A DNA stretch of 64,000 nt. It comes from Alicyclobacillus pomorum DSM 14955 (GTDB lineage Bacteria > Bacillota > Bacilli > Alicyclobacillales > Alicyclobacillaceae). Positions 33,201 through 42,199 of this stretch are shown here, piece by piece. Numbering within the stretch: position 1 is the stretch's first letter; each line of letters opens with the position of its first letter. The position numbers and the translations under genes are program-made. The stretch spans positions 45,241 through 109,240 of the forward strand of contig NZ_AXAR01000005.1 of NCBI RefSeq assembly GCF_000472905.1, written 5' to 3'. Under the pieces are notes generated by a model. It worked only from the letters and a program-made list of their open reading frames with translations. It had not been told where the DNA came from and did not search any database.

Positions 33201-33276
33201 TTTCCATGAGGCGGGATACCTTGCTTTCATGACAGCGCGATGTACTCAGTATCAGGGGAAATCGGAGGATGTGACA

Positions 33277-33396
33277 ATGAAGACGAAGCGCCGCAATACG
33301 CGCAATCTGCGAATTGGTATCTCCATTCTCGTCTTAGTGGCCATTTTGATTGTACTGTGGGAGTTTCGCGTGTATCACCTGTTTTCGGCACATTAA
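33277..33396 (+). CDS. 39-residue single-span membrane protein, paralogue of the previous gene
   Basis: ATG 33277 follows GGAGG by 8 bp. The N-terminus is very basic (MKTKRRNTRNLR), followed by one hydrophobic helix (IGISILVLVAILIV) and the end LWEFRVYHLFSAH. The block I/V-L-W-x-Y/F-x-A/V-Y is shared with the 40-residue protein just upstream, suggesting tandem duplication. It lies 100 bp before qoxA in the same orientation and is probably on the same transcript. The role is inferred only from position. Confidence 0.65.
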   Translation: MKTKRRNTRNLRIGISILVLVAILIVLWEFRVYHLFSAH

Positions 33397-33496
33397 ATGC
33401 TCGTCACGTTGGAGCGGTCTACTTATGCAATTGTGTTCGTCTGTTTTCACACTAGGTTTTCTGAAGGATACGCCGGATCCAAGTGAGGTGGATGTG

Positions 33497-34411
33497 ATGA
33501 ACAAGCAAGTCCTGAGAAGACCAACGACGAATCGAAGCCGTGCGGTTTGGAGATGCGGGACGCTACTGATGTTGATACCTCTGCTCGCCACCGGATGCAG
33601 CCCTCAGGTGGTGATGCTTCACCCGGTCGGTCCTGTCGGCCGCATCGAGGAACGTCTGATTATCCTGTCGATTGTACTGGTGACCATCGTCATCGTTCCG
33701 GTGTTTGTGTTGCTCTGGTATATCGTCCGGCGATACCGAGACGTTCCTGGGAATGATGCGCCCTATCGACCTGAATTTTCCGAAAGTAGGACGCTTGAGA
33801 TCGTTTGGTGGGGTGTGCCCATCTTGATTATTGGGATTCTCGCGGTTTTTACCGCGCGGGATACATTCGCACTGACTAAACCACCCGAAAGGTCGGCACC
33901 ACCGCTGACAGTTCAAGTGACGTCGCTCGACTGGAAGTGGCTGTTCCAGTACCCGGGTCAGAAGATTGCCACAGTGAATTACTGCTACATACCGACCAAT
34001 CGGCCTATCCAATTCATTCTGACAGCGAATGCGCCGATGAACTCCTTTTGGGTTCCGCAGTTAGGTGGGCAGGAGTACACCATGCCAGGCATGGCGATGC
34101 AATTGTGGCTACAGGCAGATAAGCCCGGCGTCTACCACGGGCGGGGGGCGCAGTTTACTGGAAAGGGATTTGCTCACATGACGTTTGATGTGACAGCGAC
34201 CTCGCAGGCGCAGTTTGATGCATGGGCCAAACAGATTCAGAAGACGGCTCCAGCCTTGACGGAAGCTGGGTATACCAACCTTGCCCATCCAGGTCTCGTC
34301 GGGAAAATGTCGTTCTCATCCTATCCGCCGAACATTTTTCACGACGTCATCATGAAAGAAGGCGGGATGTACATGAAACACGATAAGGCCGTCCTCGAAG
34401 GCGAAAAATAA
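33497..34411 (+). CDS. qoxA: aa3-type menaquinol oxidase subunit II
   Basis: This is a 304-residue lipoprotein subunit. The signal sequence ends in the lipobox LLATGC (Cys34). Two membrane helices follow: LIILSIVLVTIVIVPVFVLL and TLEIVWWGVPILIIGILAVF. A cupredoxin domain comes next, with VTSLDWKWLFQYP. In the region corresponding to the CuA site (GRGAQFTGKGFAHMTFDV) the Cys ligands are absent, so it takes electrons from quinol, not cytochrome c. ATG 33497 follows GAGGTGG. It is first of four qox genes. Confidence 0.95.
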   Translation: MNKQVLRRPTTNRSRAVWRCGTLLMLIPLLATGCSPQVVMLHPVGPVGRIEERLIILSIVLVTIVIVPVFVLLWYIVRRYRDVPGNDAPYRPEFSESRTLEIVWWGVPILIIGILAVFTARDTFALTKPPERSAPPLTVQVTSLDWKWLFQYPGQKIATVNYCYIPTNRPIQFILTANAPMNSFWVPQLGGQEYTMPGMAMQLWLQADKPGVYHGRGAQFTGKGFAHMTFDVTATSQAQFDAWAKQIQKTAPALTEAGYTNLAHPGLVGKMSFSSYPPNIFHDVIMKEGGMYMKHDKAVLEGEK

Positions 34412-34437
34412 ATTTCTCGGTGGAAAGAGGGAAGAGT

Positions 34438-36411
34438 ATGGCTTTGCCTGGATACGTAGGGAACGCACCAACGTCTTTCTTCGTCACGGGCGATCCCATG
34501 ATCTACGCGTCGGATGTGCTGATTGTGTTGACGGTGATTGGGATTGTGTTTGTGCTGACGTACTACAAGAAATGGGGATGGCTGTGGCGGGAGTGGCTGA
34601 CCACGGTCGACCACAAAAAGATTGGGATTATGTATTTGATTGCGGCCTTACTCATGCTGTTCCGGGGTGGCACGGATGCGGTATTGATGCGAACGCAATT
34701 GGCGTTGCCCAATATGCATTTCCTGGAGGCCGAACACTACGACCAGATCTTCACTACGCACGGTACCATCATGATTTTGTTCATGGCCATGCCACTCGTC
34801 TTCGCTATGATGAACATCGCTGTACCGCTCCAAATTGGTGCGCGAGATGTGGCGTTTCCTTATCTGAATGCCATTAGTTTCTGGTTGTTTTTCTTCGGGG
34901 CGCTGTTACTGAATCTGTCGTTCGTGATTGGCGGATCTCCGGATGGAGGCTGGACGAGTTACCCTCCGCTGGTAGAAAACCCAACTGACCCTGGGCCAGG
35001 CGAGAACTTTTATTTACTCGCGTTGCAGATTTCCGGAATCGGCAGTATGGCCACGGGGATCAACTTCCTGGTCACCATTCTCAAGATGCGGGCACCGGGG
35101 ATGACCCTGATGCGCATGCCGCTGTTTTGCTGGTCCATCTTAGCGACGTCCATTCTCATTATCTTTTCGTTCCCAGCGTTGACCATTGCGCTCGCGCTCG
35201 TACTGATTGACCGCCTGTTTGACGCGCACTTCTTCACAATGCTACAAGGTGGCAACCCGATGATGTACATCAACTTGTTCTGGGTTTGGGGACACCCCGA
35301 AGTGTACATTGTCGTACTGCCCGCGTTCGGCATTTTTTCTGAAGTGATTGCCACATTTTCACGTAAACGGACGTTCGGGTATTCATCGATGGTGGCCTCC
35401 ATGTTGGCCATCGCCGTCATCAGCTACCTGGTTTGGTTGCACCACTTTTTCACCATGGGTGCCGGGCCTGGCGTCAACACATTTTTCGCGATATCGACGA
35501 TGTGCGTGGGCATCCCGACCGGCGTGAAAGTGTTTAACTGGCTGTTTACGATGTATCAAGGCCGAATACGCATGACTGTGCCGATGTTGTGGTCCATCGG
35601 GTTTATTCCAACCTTTGCAATTGGCGGCGCAACGGGTGTCATGCTCGCGGTGGCTCCCGCCGATTATCAGTACCACAACAGCTACTTCCTGATTGCGCAC
35701 TTCCACCAGACTCTTATTGGCGGCGTGGTGTACGGCATGTTCGCAGGGCTGTATTACTGGTGGCCGAAAATGTTCGGATTTATCTTGAACGAGAGGATTG
35801 GCCGCTGGGCGTTCTGGTTCTTCAACATCGGTTTCTACGTGTGTTTCTTGCCACAGTATCAACTTGGTTTTATGGGGATGACGCGCCGCATTTACGTCTA
35901 TCCGGCTGGTATGGGGTGGACGGCGCTCAATCTGATTTCGACCATTGGCGCGTACCTCATGGCCGTCGGTTTCGTCCTGATTGTCGTCGACATTCTGTAC
36001 AGCATTCGCTACGGTGAACGGGATGTGACGGGAGACCCTTGGGACGGGCGGACGTTGGAGTGGTCTTTGCCGTCGCCAGCGCCGCACTACAACTTCGCCC
36101 GCATCCCCACCGTCACAGCGCGCGATGCTTGGTGGGTGATGAAGGGGGAGAGAAAACGAGGAGAAGTGAAACGCGAACTGGAGCCGCTGGAACCGATTCA
36201 CATGCCGAACAACTCGGGCCGGCCTTTCATCCTCTCCGTGCTCTTCTTCCTGGGGGGCTTTGGACTCGTGTTTGAATGGTACTGGCTCGCCATTCCCAGC
36301 GGCATTGGCGTGATGGTGTGCTTACTGTTGAGGTCCTTGGAGTACAACATGGATCACTACATTCCAGTGAGCGAAATCAAGCGGACCGAAGCTGCGTTGG
36401 GGAGGTCGTAG
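34438..36411 (+). CDS. qoxB: aa3-type menaquinol oxidase subunit I
   Basis: This is a 657-residue heme-copper catalytic subunit with about 15 membrane helices. The heme a ligands are in TTHGTIMILFMAMP and HFHQTLIGG. CuB ligands are WGHPEVYIVVLP (His-Tyr crosslink pair) and LHHFFTMG. The fused extra C-terminal helices (about residues 590-635) are typical of QoxB. It reduces O2 to water and pumps protons. ATG 34438 follows AGAGGGAAG; an upstream GTG lacks spacing. It sits 26 bp after qoxA. Confidence 0.97.
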   Translation: MALPGYVGNAPTSFFVTGDPMIYASDVLIVLTVIGIVFVLTYYKKWGWLWREWLTTVDHKKIGIMYLIAALLMLFRGGTDAVLMRTQLALPNMHFLEAEHYDQIFTTHGTIMILFMAMPLVFAMMNIAVPLQIGARDVAFPYLNAISFWLFFFGALLLNLSFVIGGSPDGGWTSYPPLVENPTDPGPGENFYLLALQISGIGSMATGINFLVTILKMRAPGMTLMRMPLFCWSILATSILIIFSFPALTIALALVLIDRLFDAHFFTMLQGGNPMMYINLFWVWGHPEVYIVVLPAFGIFSEVIATFSRKRTFGYSSMVASMLAIAVISYLVWLHHFFTMGAGPGVNTFFAISTMCVGIPTGVKVFNWLFTMYQGRIRMTVPMLWSIGFIPTFAIGGATGVMLAVAPADYQYHNSYFLIAHFHQTLIGGVVYGMFAGLYYWWPKMFGFILNERIGRWAFWFFNIGFYVCFLPQYQLGFMGMTRRIYVYPAGMGWTALNLISTIGAYLMAVGFVLIVVDILYSIRYGERDVTGDPWDGRTLEWSLPSPAPHYNFARIPTVTARDAWWVMKGERKRGEVKRELEPLEPIHMPNNSGRPFILSVLFFLGGFGLVFEWYWLAIPSGIGVMVCLLLRSLEYNMDHYIPVSEIKRTEAALGRS

Positions 36412-36414
36412 ACA

Positions 36415-37041
36415 GTGTCATTGGCGCACGAGGAAGTTCTTTCTCACCCTGATCACGATATTCCGTTGGAGTACTCGACGGAAGACGGGGTTCTGAAGAT
36501 TTTTGGGTTCTGGATTTTCCTGGCGACTGACTTGATTTTGTTCGCTTGTTTGTTCAGCATGTACCAAATTTTACACTTGAACACGGCCGGCGGTCCGACG
36601 GAGCAAGACCTGTACAATGTTCCGGAATTTATGGCGGAAACGTTAATCCTGCTGGTCAGCAGTTTCACGTGCGGATTGGCGACGCTGGAAATGCGCAAGG
36701 GTCACCGAGGCGCGCTGATGGCGTGGCTGATTGTGACCGTGTTGCTCGGCCTGTCGTTTATCTTCCTCGAAGTCCGCGAGTTTGTGGACTACGTGGGGCG
36801 CGGTGCCACGATGCAGCGAAGCGCGTTTTTGTCGTCGTTCTTCACACTGGTCGGTACGCACGGCTGTCACGTTTCGCTCGGCATCTTGTGGATGCTGTCC
36901 ATTTTGTATCAATTGGGACGACGTGGCATTCAGGCCATCACAGCGCGCAAGGTGTTCATTGTCGGGCTCTACTGGCACTTCCTTGACGTCGTGTGGGTGT
37001 TTATCTTCACAGTTGTCTACTTGCAAGGGGTGATGCATTAA
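36415..37041 (+). CDS. qoxC: aa3-type menaquinol oxidase subunit III
   Basis: This is a 208-residue membrane protein with five helices, the short quinol-oxidase form. FGFWIFLATDLILFACLFS and the C-terminal GLYWHFLDVVWVFIFTVVYL are the COX3 hallmarks, and ETLILLVSSFTCGLA is also conserved. GTG 36415 lies three bases after qoxB and follows GGGGAGGT within its 3' end. It stabilises subunit I and supports proton pumping. No oddity seen. Confidence 0.95.
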   Translation: MSLAHEEVLSHPDHDIPLEYSTEDGVLKIFGFWIFLATDLILFACLFSMYQILHLNTAGGPTEQDLYNVPEFMAETLILLVSSFTCGLATLEMRKGHRGALMAWLIVTVLLGLSFIFLEVREFVDYVGRGATMQRSAFLSSFFTLVGTHGCHVSLGILWMLSILYQLGRRGIQAITARKVFIVGLYWHFLDVVWVFIFTVVYLQGVMH

Positions 37042-37042
37042 C

Positions 37043-37381
37043 ATGTCGTCCATCCATCACGAAGAGATGAAAGGCTATCACGGCGCCGAGCGGGGATTCC
37101 CGTGGAGGCACGTGATGGGCCTGGTCGTGTCGATTGTACTCACTTTGCTTGCACTCTGGGTCGTGCAGGCGCACGCCCTGTCACACGCCATGCTGCTGGC
37201 CGTCATCCTGGTCTTGGCGGTGCTGCAAATTGTGGTGCAGCTGGCGTTCTTCATGCACTTTACGGAAAGCGCTGGGCCAAGGTATCACGTTTCCGCGTTG
37301 GCACTTGGGTTTGTGTTTACGTTCTGCATCGTCGCCGGATCCATCTGGATTATGACGTTTGGCGGCACGCAGCCGTACTGA
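37043..37381 (+). CDS. qoxD: aa3-type menaquinol oxidase subunit IV
   Basis: This is a 112-residue membrane protein of the CyoD/QoxD family. It has three helices: HVMGLVVSIVLTLLALWVVQ, MLLAVILVLAVLQIVVQLAF and LGFVFTFCIVAGSIWIM. FFMHFTES follows the second. It overlaps the qoxC region closely (1-bp gap), with ATG 37043 after AAGGGGTG. It completes the qoxABCD set. No heme A or assembly gene is found in the window. Confidence 0.93.
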   Translation: MSSIHHEEMKGYHGAERGFPWRHVMGLVVSIVLTLLALWVVQAHALSHAMLLAVILVLAVLQIVVQLAFFMHFTESAGPRYHVSALALGFVFTFCIVAGSIWIMTFGGTQPY

Positions 37382-37429
37382 CGACCATGGCTTGGACTGG
37401 ATGAACTCCAATTTGCATCGCAATTTCAT

Positions 37430-37464
37430 GGGGTCACACCGCGGGTCATGCGGAGGTGACCCTT
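37430..37464 (+). terminator. weak hairpin after qoxD
   Basis: GGGTCAC pairs with GTGACCC across 18 nt, followed by TTCGG. The rest of the 304-bp gap to the next gene shows nothing else recognisable. Confidence 0.4.
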
Positions 37465-37685
37465 CGGCCGTGGATAAACCTTCTGGACGTGTTGCGTGTG
37501 CGAGGACGAACGCGGAAGGTTGTGCTGGGCCCTCCACATTTCCTTCACACACAGTCCATCCCGAGTCCACAGTCTATTGTTACAGTAGGAATGTGATAAC
37601 ATAGGTACATGCTCTTCCACACTGGCCAGCGTTGACCATGTCGTGACAAGAGTATGAATCTGATTGATTCGAGAGGGGTACAGTT

Positions 37686-38417
37686 TTGGGAGACACGGAA
37701 AAAGGGAAGTCTGGCAATTTGACGACAAAACAAGACGTGGCAGATGCAGTGAAGCGCCCCGCCCAGGTGTGGTCCTGGCTGCTTGGCGCGGTCGGAGGTG
37801 CTGTCATTGTGGGGGCCGTTTGGGCAACCGTTGCACATGTGCAGTCGAAGCCTGTTGTGATTGCGAAAGTTGGAAACAACACGATTGATCAGGACGCCTT
37901 TTACAGCAAATTGGAGGCCAACTCCGGATTGCAAATGTTGGAACAGATGATTACGACGCAATTGATCAAGGACGGCGCGGCAAAGTACCATATTACGGCG
38001 ACGCAGGACGACATCAACAAAGCCACGCAACAGTTTGAATCCCAGTATGGGGTGAGCAGCCCGGATCAGCTCAATGTGATGCTGGCACAGTACCACATGA
38101 CGATGAGCGATTTTCAAGACATCATGAAGACGCAAGTGCTCGAGCAGAAACTCGCTGTCAAGGATGTCAAAGTGACCGATAAGGACATTCAGGACTTCTA
38201 CAACGCGCACAAGGCGAACTACACCAAGCCTGGTTCGAAGACGCCTCAGCCGCTGAGTGCCGTGCGCAACCAGGTGATAAACGATTACAAACAATCGAAG
38301 GCCGTTCCGTCAACTCAGCTGATAGCCAACCTCGCCAAGGAAGACCCCATCACGATTCTCGATCCGAAATACACCAGCATCAAAACGATGTTAGAAAGTC
38401 CTGCTTCAGCGCAGTAA
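37686..38417 (+). CDS. membrane-anchored SurA/PrsA N-terminal-domain protein without PPIase
   Basis: This is a 243-residue protein. After about 30 charged residues comes one membrane helix (WLLGAVGGAVIVGAVWATVA). A SurA_N/PrsA-type chaperone domain follows, with AKVGNNTIDQDAFYSKLEA and MLEQMITTQLIKDGAAKYHITATQDDINKA. The parvulin isomerase domain expected next in PrsA is missing: residues after NAHKANYTKPG run straight into the C-terminal helix. It could assist folding of exported proteins at the outer membrane face of the cytoplasmic membrane. TTG 37686 follows AGAGGGG. It is monocistronic. Confidence 0.75.
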   Translation: MGDTEKGKSGNLTTKQDVADAVKRPAQVWSWLLGAVGGAVIVGAVWATVAHVQSKPVVIAKVGNNTIDQDAFYSKLEANSGLQMLEQMITTQLIKDGAAKYHITATQDDINKATQQFESQYGVSSPDQLNVMLAQYHMTMSDFQDIMKTQVLEQKLAVKDVKVTDKDIQDFYNAHKANYTKPGSKTPQPLSAVRNQVINDYKQSKAVPSTQLIANLAKEDPITILDPKYTSIKTMLESPASAQ

Positions 38418-38430
38418 ATGACTCCATCAG

Positions 38431-38466
38431 GCCGTCGACCCAAGTCTGGGTTGACGGTCTTGCTCT
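38431..38466 (+). terminator. terminator after the SurA_N gene
   Basis: CCGTCGACCCA and TGGGTTGACGG form an 11-bp stem with loop agtc, followed by TCTTGCTCTT. Confidence 0.8.
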
Positions 38467-38511
38467 TGTGAGTCGGTGTGGTCATCTCTGGGGCAGCAAG
38501 GAGGTTCAAGC

Positions 38512-39441
38512 ATGAAAGCTGTGTACATCCAAAACTATGGCGGCAGAGACCAACTGATGTACGGCGATTTGCCAAAGCCGGAAGTCGGAGACAACGATGT
38601 CTTGATTGAAGTGCACGCTGCGTCCGTGAATCCAGTGGACTGGAAGATTCGCGAGGGGTACCTGCAGAAATTCCTGACTTACGAATTCCCGCTCATTTTG
38701 GGCTGGGACGTCGCGGGCGTGGTTGCTGCAGTGGGCGCAAAAGTAACGCGGTTCCGAGTTGGAGACGAGGTGTTCTCGCGCCCGGCCATCGAGCGAAACG
38801 GCAGTTACGCCGAATACATCGCCGTTGACGAGCGCCTCGTCGCACGAAAGCCAAAGAACCTCTCTTTTGAAGAATCTGCTGCGGTACCATTGGCTGGACT
38901 GACTGCCTGGGAAGCGATGGTAGAGATTGCCGATGTGAAACCGGGACAGAAGGTATTGGTGCACGCGGGGGCAGGAGGCGTTGGCATCTATGCGATACAA
39001 CTGGCAAAGGCCTTTGGGGCACATGTGGCAACCACGGTCAGTCAGCGGAATGTCGAGTTTGTTCGGACACTGGGCGCCGACGAAGTGATAGATTACAATG
39101 CACGGGATTTTTCAAAAGAGTTGTCTGGATACGACGTCGTGTTTGACACCATGGGTGGGGACGTACAGGAAAAAAGCTTTCAGGTATTGAAAAAGGATGG
39201 GCTTCTCGTGTCCATCGTTTCGCAGCCGAATGCAGAGAAAGCGAAGCAACTTGGGGTTCGTTTGGCGTATTTCTTCCTACAGCCGGACGGGGAGAAGTTG
39301 GCGAAGCTCGGTCAGTTAATTGAACGTGGCCTGGTTCGGCCGGTGGTTGGTGCAGTGTTTCCACTGCAGGACGCAGCGAAGGCCCACGAACTGAGTGAAA
39401 GCCATCATGCGCGAGGTAAAATCGTACTCTCCATTCGATGA
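38512..39441 (+). CDS. zinc-independent NADPH:quinone oxidoreductase-like (MDR family)
   Basis: This is a 309-residue medium-chain reductase. It begins MKAVYIQNYGGRDQLMYGDL, with the catalytic-domain motif SVNPVDWKIREG and PLILGWDVAGVVAAVGA. The nucleotide-binding loop is VHAGAGGVGIYAIQLAKAFGA. Zinc ligands of alcohol dehydrogenases are missing, so it is the quinone oxidoreductase (zeta-crystallin) type. ATG 38512 follows AAGGAGG. It is monocistronic with a strong terminator after it. The substrate is unknown. Confidence 0.9.
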   Translation: MKAVYIQNYGGRDQLMYGDLPKPEVGDNDVLIEVHAASVNPVDWKIREGYLQKFLTYEFPLILGWDVAGVVAAVGAKVTRFRVGDEVFSRPAIERNGSYAEYIAVDERLVARKPKNLSFEESAAVPLAGLTAWEAMVEIADVKPGQKVLVHAGAGGVGIYAIQLAKAFGAHVATTVSQRNVEFVRTLGADEVIDYNARDFSKELSGYDVVFDTMGGDVQEKSFQVLKKDGLLVSIVSQPNAEKAKQLGVRLAYFFLQPDGEKLAKLGQLIERGLVRPVVGAVFPLQDAAKAHELSESHHARGKIVLSIR

Positions 39442-39451
39442 AAACATGGCA

Positions 39452-39490
39452 AGAGGCCGCCGTGGCGAAGCGCCGCGATGGCCTCTCTGT
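39452..39490 (+). terminator. terminator after the quinone oxidoreductase
   Basis: AGAGGCC-GCCGTGGCG and CGCCGCGAT-GGCCTCT form a long imperfect stem with loop aag. Confidence 0.7.
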
Positions 39491-39538
39491 CTTTCGAAGC
39501 ATGTGCTGAGAACAAGGGTGACATATCACAAGAATCAG

Positions 39539-39621
39539 TTGACTTGAGAGGAATCTTCGGGTAAATTCATAGTACGATTTTATGAAACCGTTTCATGAAA
39601 ATGTATCAGTAAGCGTTTTCT
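39539..39621 (+). promoter_or_regulatory. promoter, LacI-type operator and cre of the alpha-glucoside operon
   Basis: TTGACT, 17 bp, TAAATT (39539-39567) is the promoter. A perfect palindrome ATGAAAC-C-GTTTCAT (39582-39596) lies at about +8 to +22, the expected operator for the adjacent LacI regulator. AGTAAGCGTTTTCT (39608-39621) matches the CcpA cre consensus at 12 of 14 positions. The operon is thus probably induced by sugar and repressed by glucose. Confidence 0.65.
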
Positions 39622-39670
39622 TTACAGGGGGTATGCCTGCGTTCGGCATGGAACGAGCGGGAGGAGCAGG

Positions 39671-40711
39671 ATGTCTGACGTGAAGATCACCATTCGCGAT
39701 GTAGCGAAACACGCCGGAGTGTCCGCGGCCACGGTTTCGCGCGTGCTGAACAAACCCGATATGGTAGACCCGGAGACGAAGGCGCGTGTCCGGCAAGCCA
39801 TGGAGACTCTGAATTTCCAACCGAATGCGATTGCGAGGGGACTCAGCTCGCAGCGGATGGACACGATTGGCGTCGTGGTGCCCGGAATCAACGACCTTTT
39901 CTTCGATGAGCTGTACAGGGGAATTGAACGGGAGACGCGCCATAACAACATGAAAGTCCTGCTGTTTGACACGCAGCATGACCGCCATCGGGCGCAAGAA
40001 GGATTCGTCTTTTTGAAACAGCACCAAGTAGGCGGCATCATCTTTACGAGCAGGCTGGTGGACGAGAACTATGATCCCGTCATTTCCCGCCTTGGTATTC
40101 CGATTGTGTTAGCGCTTACGGAGGCGACTGGAAAGACGCCGTTACCTGCATACAAGGTCGACGATGTAAAGGCTGTGTTTGACGCTGTGTCCTATCTGGT
40201 TTCCCGTGGACACCGGCGCATCGGCATGATTAGTGGAGAACTCCTCGGTGACCGTACCAGTGAGTTGCGGCTACAGGGATTCAAGGCGGGACTTTCACAT
40301 TACGGAATTCCCTACCGCGAAGGCATTGTGGAAGCCGGGGATTATCGCTTTGAAGGTGGTTATACAGCAATGCGCAAGTTGCTGGAGCGCCAAGAAGAAA
40401 ATCGCTTGACCGCGATTTTCGCCGCCAGTGACGAAATGGCTATCGGAGCCATGCGTTGCTTGTATGATAATGGTCTGCGCGTGCCGGACGATATTTCGGT
40501 CGTGGGTTTTGACGACCTCAGTGTCGCAAGGATGGTCATGCCGTCCCTGACCACGGTCGCTCAGCCGTTCGTCACCATTGGTGAACAGGTTGTACGTTGC
40601 CTGCTACAGATGATTCACTCACGCGGGGAGTACAGCCCGACGGGCACGTACTATTTGCCTCACACCTTGGTCGAACGCGAATCTGTCCGTGCCATGGATG
40701 CAGACAACTAG
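39671..40711 (+). CDS. LacI-family regulator of the alpha-glucoside operon (MalR-like)
   Basis: This is a 346-residue repressor. Residues 6-30 are the LacI helix-turn-helix ([20 protein letters not shown]), with the hinge helix [10 protein letters not shown] after it. The effector domain resembles periplasmic sugar-binding proteins, with [20 protein letters not shown] and [18 protein letters not shown] 39671 follows GGAGGAG. It is the first gene of the sugar operon and lies 33 bp before the binding-protein gene, so it is autoregulated through the palindrome at 39582. The inducer is likely maltose, isomaltose or a related disaccharide, inferred from the glucosidase gene. Confidence 0.9.
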   Translation: MSDVKITIRDVAKHAGVSAATVSRVLNKPDMVDPETKARVRQAMETLNFQPNAIARGLSSQRMDTIGVVVPGINDLFFDELYRGIERETRHNNMKVLLFDTQHDRHRAQEGFVFLKQHQVGGIIFTSRLVDENYDPVISRLGIPIVLALTEATGKTPLPAYKVDDVKAVFDAVSYLVSRGHRRIGMISGELLGDRTSELRLQGFKAGLSHYGIPYREGIVEAGDYRFEGGYTAMRKLLERQEENRLTAIFAASDEMAIGAMRCLYDNGLRVPDDISVVGFDDLSVARMVMPSLTTVAQPFVTIGEQVVRCLLQMIHSRGEYSPTGTYYLPHTLVERESVRAMDADN

Positions 40712-40744
40712 TTTCTCAAGTGTCATTGAGGAGGGGGCAAAGGT

Positions 40745-42103
40745 ATGAGAGGAATCAAGAAAACTGCGGCCATCGCCGGTTCGGTCCTGATGGTCAGCGG
40801 ACTGGTCGCGGGGTGCGGATCCGGGAACAGCACCGGGAATCAAACATCGTCACAGAACACAACGAGTACGAAAACATCGAGTAGTGGCGTGGTCGATTTT
40901 TCGCATGCAAGCGGTACCATCGTCTGGGCCGCACCGCCTATTACAACAGGGACCGACCTTCGGACAGCACTCATCAAACAATTCGAAAAGGAATACCCAA
41001 ATATTCACGTGCAGTTGCAAAGTCAAAACAGTAACACCGATACGAACAAAGCCAGCTTGACCACGACCATCGGCGGTGGATCAGCCACCCCAGACGTGTA
41101 CTTGGGAGACGTCGTATGGCCGGCTCAGTTTGCAAATTCACAACTGGCGATGCCACTGAACAACGTTCTGCCGAAGGATTTCTGGAGTCGCTTCTCCAAC
41201 GGTCTGGTGAGCGGCGCGACCTACAAAGGACAAATCTACGCAGCCCCATTCTTTGTGGACTCGAGCTTCCTGTTCTACAGAAAGGATTTGCTGAAAAAGG
41301 CGGGTCTGCCCGTACCAACCAGTTGGGAGCAAGTGCAACAAGAGGCGTCTCAACTTCAAAAATCCGGACTCGTCAAATACGGATTTGTTTGGCAGGGGGC
41401 TTCCTACGAAGGATTAACCTGTGACTTTACGGAATTCCTGGCCGATGCGGGCGGACAAGTGTTGGATTCGAGCGGGAAGCCGCAGTTGGACTCGGCCCAG
41501 GCGAACAAGGCCCTCGCCTTTTTGCGGGGGCTGATTACGAGCGGCGTATCGCCGGCTGCGGAGGACACCTTCCAGGAGCCACAGGCTGAAGATGTGTTTG
41601 TGCAGGGAAATGCAGCGTTCATGCGCAACTGGTCGTACTCCTGGAACGACTCGCAGAGCGCGACGAACTCCAAAGTCGTGGGCAAGGTCGGTGTGACAGT
41701 ATTGCCGAAGTTTGGCGGCGGTGCAGGGTACAGCACCATCGGCGGATGGGATCTCTACGTCAACCCACATACGAAGAATTTGCCGGCTGCATTGGCCTTC
41801 ATCAATTGGATGACAGGGACAGAAGCCCAGAGCATCATGGCGAAGCAGTTCTCGGAAATCCCGGCCAACGCGTCTGTCGCGGCAGATCCGTCGATTCAGT
41901 CGACCAGTCCGGTGTTTAAAGCGGCGAGCCAGACACACTACGTGTCCCGCCCAAGTCAGAGCCCGAACTACGCGCAAATTTCCCAAGCCATCTACACGAA
42001 TGTAAACGCTGCACTCGCTGGAAGTGACAGCATCAGTGATGCGCTGAAGAAAGCGCAGCAACGGATTGAGAGCGTCCAGTCGTCAGCGGGTGGAGGTCTC
42101 TAA
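40745..42103 (+). CDS. sugar ABC transporter substrate-binding lipoprotein
   Basis: This is a 452-residue family 1 solute-binding lipoprotein. The signal sequence ends in the lipobox LVAGC (Cys near residue 24), followed by a Ser/Thr/Asn-rich linker of 25 residues. The mature domain shows VYLGDVVWPAQFANSQLAMP, YAAPFFVDSSFLFYRKDLL and VTVLPKFGGGAGYSTIGGWDL, typical of maltose/trehalose-type binding proteins. ATG 40745 follows GAGGAGGGG. A strong hairpin after it should raise its level relative to the permeases. Confidence 0.92.
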   Translation: MRGIKKTAAIAGSVLMVSGLVAGCGSGNSTGNQTSSQNTTSTKTSSSGVVDFSHASGTIVWAAPPITTGTDLRTALIKQFEKEYPNIHVQLQSQNSNTDTNKASLTTTIGGGSATPDVYLGDVVWPAQFANSQLAMPLNNVLPKDFWSRFSNGLVSGATYKGQIYAAPFFVDSSFLFYRKDLLKKAGLPVPTSWEQVQQEASQLQKSGLVKYGFVWQGASYEGLTCDFTEFLADAGGQVLDSSGKPQLDSAQANKALAFLRGLITSGVSPAAEDTFQEPQAEDVFVQGNAAFMRNWSYSWNDSQSATNSKVVGKVGVTVLPKFGGGAGYSTIGGWDLYVNPHTKNLPAALAFINWMTGTEAQSIMAKQFSEIPANASVAADPSIQSTSPVFKAASQTHYVSRPSQSPNYAQISQAIYTNVNAALAGSDSISDALKKAQQRIESVQSSAGGGL

Positions 42104-42144
42104 TCCAAATCGTTCAGGCATCCGTACAAGGGCGGATTTGAGAC

Positions 42145-42184
42145 AAGGCGGAGGCTGCATGCAGCTGCACCCTCCGCCGTTTCA
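42145..42184 (+). terminator. intercistronic hairpin between binding protein and permease genes
   Basis: GGCGGAGG-c-TGCA and TGCA-c-CCTCCGCC pair over a 6-nt loop, followed by GTTTC. Placement inside the operon suggests partial termination or mRNA protection, a common way to make excess binding protein. Confidence 0.75.
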
Positions 42185-42199
42185 CTGGAGGTGATACGC

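Noticed and set aside
35383-36201. 272-codon minus-strand open frame
   Set aside because: Antisense to qoxB; His/Arg/Asn-rich product without a domain or ribosome site.
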